Positions 5,693 through 7,842 of a stretch of 7,842 nucleotides of DNA are shown here, in pieces; position 1 is the first letter of the stretch; every line of letters begins with the position of its first letter. A model generated the notes under the pieces. The model was given only the letters and a program-made list of their open reading frames with translations, did not search any database and was not told the DNA's origin. Position numbers and translations under genes: made by a program. Origin of the DNA: Gammaproteobacteria bacterium (GTDB lineage: Bacteria > Pseudomonadota > Gammaproteobacteria > Nitrococcales > Nitrococcaceae); NCBI GenBank assembly GCA_018334525.1, contig JAGXLT010000030.1, forward strand, positions 1 through 7,842, in the 5' to 3' direction.

Positions 5693-6509
5693 TTAAGGCC
5701 ATAAAGCCATATAAAATTGCCGCAGCAACGCCTTGTGCTGCAGGCAGCATTGCCCACCCCCACAGTGCGGCGGCTGCACCTTCGCGAAGCCCCCAGCCGG
5801 CCACCGTAATGGGAATTAGCATAGTGAATAAAACCAGCGGTATCAGTGGCAGCCAGTGCCCGAGTGAGCTACCTGCCTGCGGATTAATTGCGACGACACA
5901 ACAGGCAAAAGCGGCCACACAGGCAATCGCGGCCAGCAACGAAGCGACCAACTGAACCAGCAGAACCGGCGGGTTGAGCAGCGCAACCCTTACCGCCTGT
6001 AGCCAACCGGCAACCTGTGCCTGGCGCCTTACTATCCAAAGCACCAATGCGACGCTGGCAATAATCATTAAGCTGACAGCCAGTGTGGTGCTGAGTGAGC
6101 CGATCGGTAATGCGACGACTGCTAGCGCCACCATTGCGATCTGCCCGGATAGACGTTCAATCACCACGGCCTGAAACGCGGGGCTGCGGCGCGCTAATGT
6201 TTTAGAGTGACGCCATGCGCGTTGCGCATCCCCTAAAACGCCGCCAGGTAGAACTTGGTTGATGAGCGTTGCTAAATAGTACTCTCGCACGGCGGTTGCG
6301 CCGGTCAGCACCATCCCGAGTTGCGCTGCGGTATAGCGCCAGCGCCATGCTGAAATAAAAATTTGCAGGGATAACAGTACAAACGCGGCAACCAGCCATT
6401 CCACCTGCGTGTTTTGCAAAAGCTGCCAGAGTGTGGTGCGATCAAGCTGCCAGATCACAATGCCGATCAGCGCGGAACTGATTAAAAAACGCAATAAAAC
6501 CGGCTTCAT
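5640..6509 (-). CDS. YbhN/LPG-synthase transmembrane-domain protein (flippase-like)
   Basis: 289 residues, highly hydrophobic, with about seven or eight predicted membrane segments, near residues 6-20, 37-54, 122-137, 141-160, 182-207, 219-235 and 258-283. Family features of the lysylphosphatidylglycerol-synthase TM domain (PF03706 type) are present: YYLATLINQVLPGGVLGDAQR (78-97), the VIERLSGQ segment (116-123) and AGWGLREGAAA (237-247). There is no C-terminal aminoacyl-transferase domain, so this is not an MprF enzyme. Single-domain members are often found beside glycosyltransferases and are thought to move or present glycolipid-type intermediates. The start codon overlaps the methyltransferase stop as ATGA, so expression is coupled to the upstream methyltransferase and glycosyltransferase. 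The last 53 bases lie antisense within the RibD-type gene. Role inferred: membrane handling or export of the product of this cluster. Confidence 0.88.
   Translation of the reverse strand: MKPVLLRFLISSALIGIVIWQLDRTTLWQLLQNTQVEWLVAAFVLLSLQIFISAWRWRYTAAQLGMVLTGATAVREYYLATLINQVLPGGVLGDAQRAWRHSKTLARRSPAFQAVVIERLSGQIAMVALAVVALPIGSLSTTLAVSLMIIASVALVLWIVRRQAQVAGWLQAVRVALLNPPVLLVQLVASLLAAIACVAAFACCVVAINPQAGSSLGHWLPLIPLVLFTMLIPITVAGWGLREGAAAALWGWAMLPAAQGVAAAILYGFMALITALPGLLVLLRRGSPA
5650..5684. repeat. Bulged inverted repeat in the second convergent overlap
   Basis: CTGCCG (5650-5655) pairs with CGGCAG (5679-5684), and inside it CGTC (5656-5659) pairs with GACG (5667-5670) around a 7-base loop, leaving an 8-base bulge on one side. 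It lies wholly within the overlap of the RibD-type and membrane-protein genes. No T-run follows. It could be a weak hairpin in both mRNAs or chance in GC-rich coding sequence. Confidence 0.3.
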
Positions 6510-7306
6510 GCGGGCAGCGCTAATAGGTCTTGATGGCCCACGCGCAGCCGTTTATGAGAGATCTGATGAAGATGATCCTGTTGCCATTGAGCAAAGGCTG
6601 TCGCGTTACCCGGCTGCACCGCAGAGGCGGCCTGTATCCAGCCGGTGATTAACAGCTGCTGTAATTCAGCCTCGTCGGGGCCGAGTAGCCAGGGGCTCTC
6701 AGCAACATAAACGTGATAACCGTGATGCCTAAATCGCTCGGCGCAGTAACTGCCGGCATCCGGCCCCAGCGCCGGCCCAAAGCCTTTTTCGCTGCGTTGA
6801 TGCGCATTCACGGCCTGCACGAGTGCCTGATCGGCAGCGGTAGCCGGAATGCTTTCGATATGGCCGTTGTAGCTGAGGGCGAATAGGGCGGGAATACGCC
6901 GAGCAACGATTTGCTCAATCAGTGCATCAAGCCAGGCGGCGCTGACCAGATCAAGCAAAGCAGAGGCGGTAATCAGGTCGGTTTTCGCCAGCAGGGATTG
7001 GCCATACGGGCCGATTAGCACCTGTAAGTCACCGGTTAAGGGGGTGACGTCGTGTTCACTGGCGGTGTGTGCCAGTAACGCCGGGTCATGGTCATACAGC
7101 GTCCACCGCTGAGGCCGTATCAGTTTCGGGGCAAGATAGCGGTAATTACTGCCAGTGCCGGCGCCTAAATCCAAAACGCGTATTACGTCGCTCGTGGCTA
7201 TCGCTGCGTTTAGTGGGTTAATGAGTGTGTCTGGCCGAGCGCGATGGTCAGCCGGTTCACGAAGGGCAAGCCAATCGGCTGCAAAATGTTCGCTCATTGA
7301 AGTCAT
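6506..7306 (-). CDS. Class I SAM-dependent methyltransferase
   Basis: 266 residues from ATG 7306. The Rossmann SAM-binding core has motif I VIRVLDLGAGTGSNYRYL (41-58), an acidic ribose-binding position in LYDHDP (70-75), then TGDL and LITASALLDLVSAAWLDAL as the later strand and helix. The N-terminus, FAADWLALREPADHRARP (8-25), precedes motif I. No metal-binding or DNA-recognition domain is visible, so a small-molecule substrate is likely; which atom is methylated is unknown. An open frame extends to an ATG at 7354, but the start at 7306 sits in TAATG with the glycosyltransferase stop and avoids a 49-base overlap; ATG 7297 (MSEHF) is also possible. The gene ends in an ATGA overlap with the membrane-protein gene. 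Likely tailoring step in the pathway of this cluster (inference). Confidence 0.87.
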   Translation of the reverse strand: MTSMSEHFAADWLALREPADHRARPDTLINPLNAAIATSDVIRVLDLGAGTGSNYRYLAPKLIRPQRWTLYDHDPALLAHTASEHDVTPLTGDLQVLIGPYGQSLLAKTDLITASALLDLVSAAWLDALIEQIVARRIPALFALSYNGHIESIPATAADQALVQAVNAHQRSEKGFGPALGPDAGSYCAERFRHHGYHVYVAESPWLLGPDEAELQQLLITGWIQAASAVQPGNATAFAQWQQDHLHQISHKRLRVGHQDLLALPA

Positions 7307-7842
7307 TATCCGTCGGTCAGTGCCGCGCTGAACGCCTGGCCGCGCGCGGACCACGGGGTCAGATGCCGACGTGCCTGTAGCGCGCCATCGCGTAAGCGCT
7401 GTTGGAGTGATTGATCACTTAAAAAGGTTTGTATTGTATCTTGAAGCGCAGCGGCATTATCAGGACTCACCGCAAGCCCCGCATCCGCTGGCAGTGTATT
7501 GGCAAGCGCTCCGGCCGTGGTTGTAATCACGGGTAACCCGTGAGCAATGGCTTCGGTAATCACCATGCCATAGCCCTCATAGCGAGACGGCAGAATCAGG
7601 CAATCTGCGGTGGCATAGGCGTTGCTCAGGGCGTCTGCATCCAGCGCACCGCGCAGCTTGATGCGATCAGTGAGTCCTGCCTGCTCGATCTGCTGGGTAA
7701 TCGCCTTGGCAAACCCCGGCGCCAATTCGGTGCTTCCGATAAGCTGACAATGCCAGACCGGTGCGGCAGTGGTGAGTTGGGCCAGTGCCTCTACCAAAAC
7801 ATCCTGCCCTTTGCGTGGTGTGATGCTGCCAATGCATCTTCC
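7306..7842 (-). CDS. Glycosyltransferase family 4 (partial, N-terminus off window)
   Basis: The frame is open from the right edge to TAA at 7308-7306, giving the C-terminal 178 residues; the methionine-like start near 7797 is an internal TTG. This is the nucleotide-sugar-binding GT-B half. It begins GRCIGSITPRKGQDVLVEAL, the usual strand with the phosphate-binding R-K loop, then CQLIGS, IKLRGAL, YATADCLILPSRYEGYGMVI and TEAIAHGLPVI. These include the EGYGMVITE E-x7-E motif of retaining GT4 enzymes. The protein transfers a sugar from an activated donor; donor and acceptor cannot be told. The missing N-terminal half should be about 180-200 residues. The stop overlaps the methyltransferase ATG (TAATG), making this the upstream visible gene of the glycosyltransferase-methyltransferase-membrane protein operon. 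Confidence 0.92.
   Translation of the reverse strand, partial: GRCIGSITPRKGQDVLVEALAQLTTAAPVWHCQLIGSTELAPGFAKAITQQIEQAGLTDRIKLRGALDADALSNAYATADCLILPSRYEGYGMVITEAIAHGLPVITTTAGALANTLPADAGLAVSPDNAAALQDTIQTFLSDQSLQQRLRDGALQARRHLTPWSARGQAFSAALTDG

Noticed and set aside
5640..6509. MprF-type lysyl-phosphatidylglycerol synthase.
   Set aside because: At 289 residues only the membrane domain is present; the C-terminal aminoacyl-transferase domain needed for the reaction is missing.
7307..7354. Upstream extension of the methyltransferase to ATG 7354.
   Set aside because: It would overlap the glycosyltransferase by 49 bases and adds residues (MVRARPGVQRGTDRRI) that look like out-of-frame glycosyltransferase sequence; TAATG at 7308-7304 gives a better start.
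1..7842. Mobile element, prophage or defence island.
   Set aside because: No transposase, integrase, terminal repeats, tRNA attachment site, CRISPR repeats or toxin-antitoxin pair was seen.

Overview
The window looks like chromosomal DNA of a gammaproteobacterium, quite possibly marine. It has moderate GC, Shine-Dalgarno-led genes, a ProQ/FinO-domain protein (a family concentrated in Gamma- and Betaproteobacteria) and tight operon packing. No rRNA, tRNA, CRISPR array, insertion sequence or phage gene is visible. Coding density is near 100% and no gene-free stretch exceeds 75 bases.

Layout. (1) 1-2010, minus strand: a small ProQ/FinO-domain RNA-binding protein (1534-2010) followed 11 bases later by an SLC13/DASS-type permease with two internal TrkA-C (RCK_C) domains; its C-terminus lies beyond base 1. 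(2) 2010-2081: a short divergent intergenic region with overlapping candidate promoters. (3) 2081-3871, plus strand: an unrecognised 139-aa protein, a uracil-DNA-glycosylase-fold protein and a creatininase-family amidohydrolase, joined by overlaps of 26 and 1 bases. (4) 3846-4955, minus: GTP cyclohydrolase II with a degenerate RibB-like N-terminal half. (5) 4991-5692, plus: a stand-alone RibD C-terminal-type reductase. (6) 5640-7842, minus: a GT4 glycosyltransferase (partial, entering from the right edge), a class I SAM methyltransferase and a YbhN/LPG-synthase-type multi-spanning membrane protein, coupled by TAATG and ATGA overlaps.

How the genes may work together. The creatininase-family enzyme, the GTP cyclohydrolase II and the deaminase-less RibD-type reductase correspond to the archaeal ArfB, ArfA and ArfC steps. 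Those steps open the GTP imidazole ring, remove formate and reduce the ribosyl side chain. They sit beside a glycosyltransferase, a methyltransferase and a flippase-like membrane protein rather than beside ribE/ribH or other housekeeping riboflavin genes. The RibB half of the cyclohydrolase has lost its catalytic signatures, so this copy does not appear built to make riboflavin. My main inference is a specialised pathway that diverts GTP through early riboflavin-type pyrimidines to a glycosylated and/or methylated pyrimidine or pterin-like product, perhaps handled at the membrane. The product is unknown. The UDG-fold gene, translationally coupled to the creatininase, is a possible accessory enzyme.

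Two convergent gene pairs overlap tail to tail (26 and 53 bases) and one divergent pair is separated by only 35 bases. In the first overlap a perfect 7-bp inverted repeat forms both stop codons.
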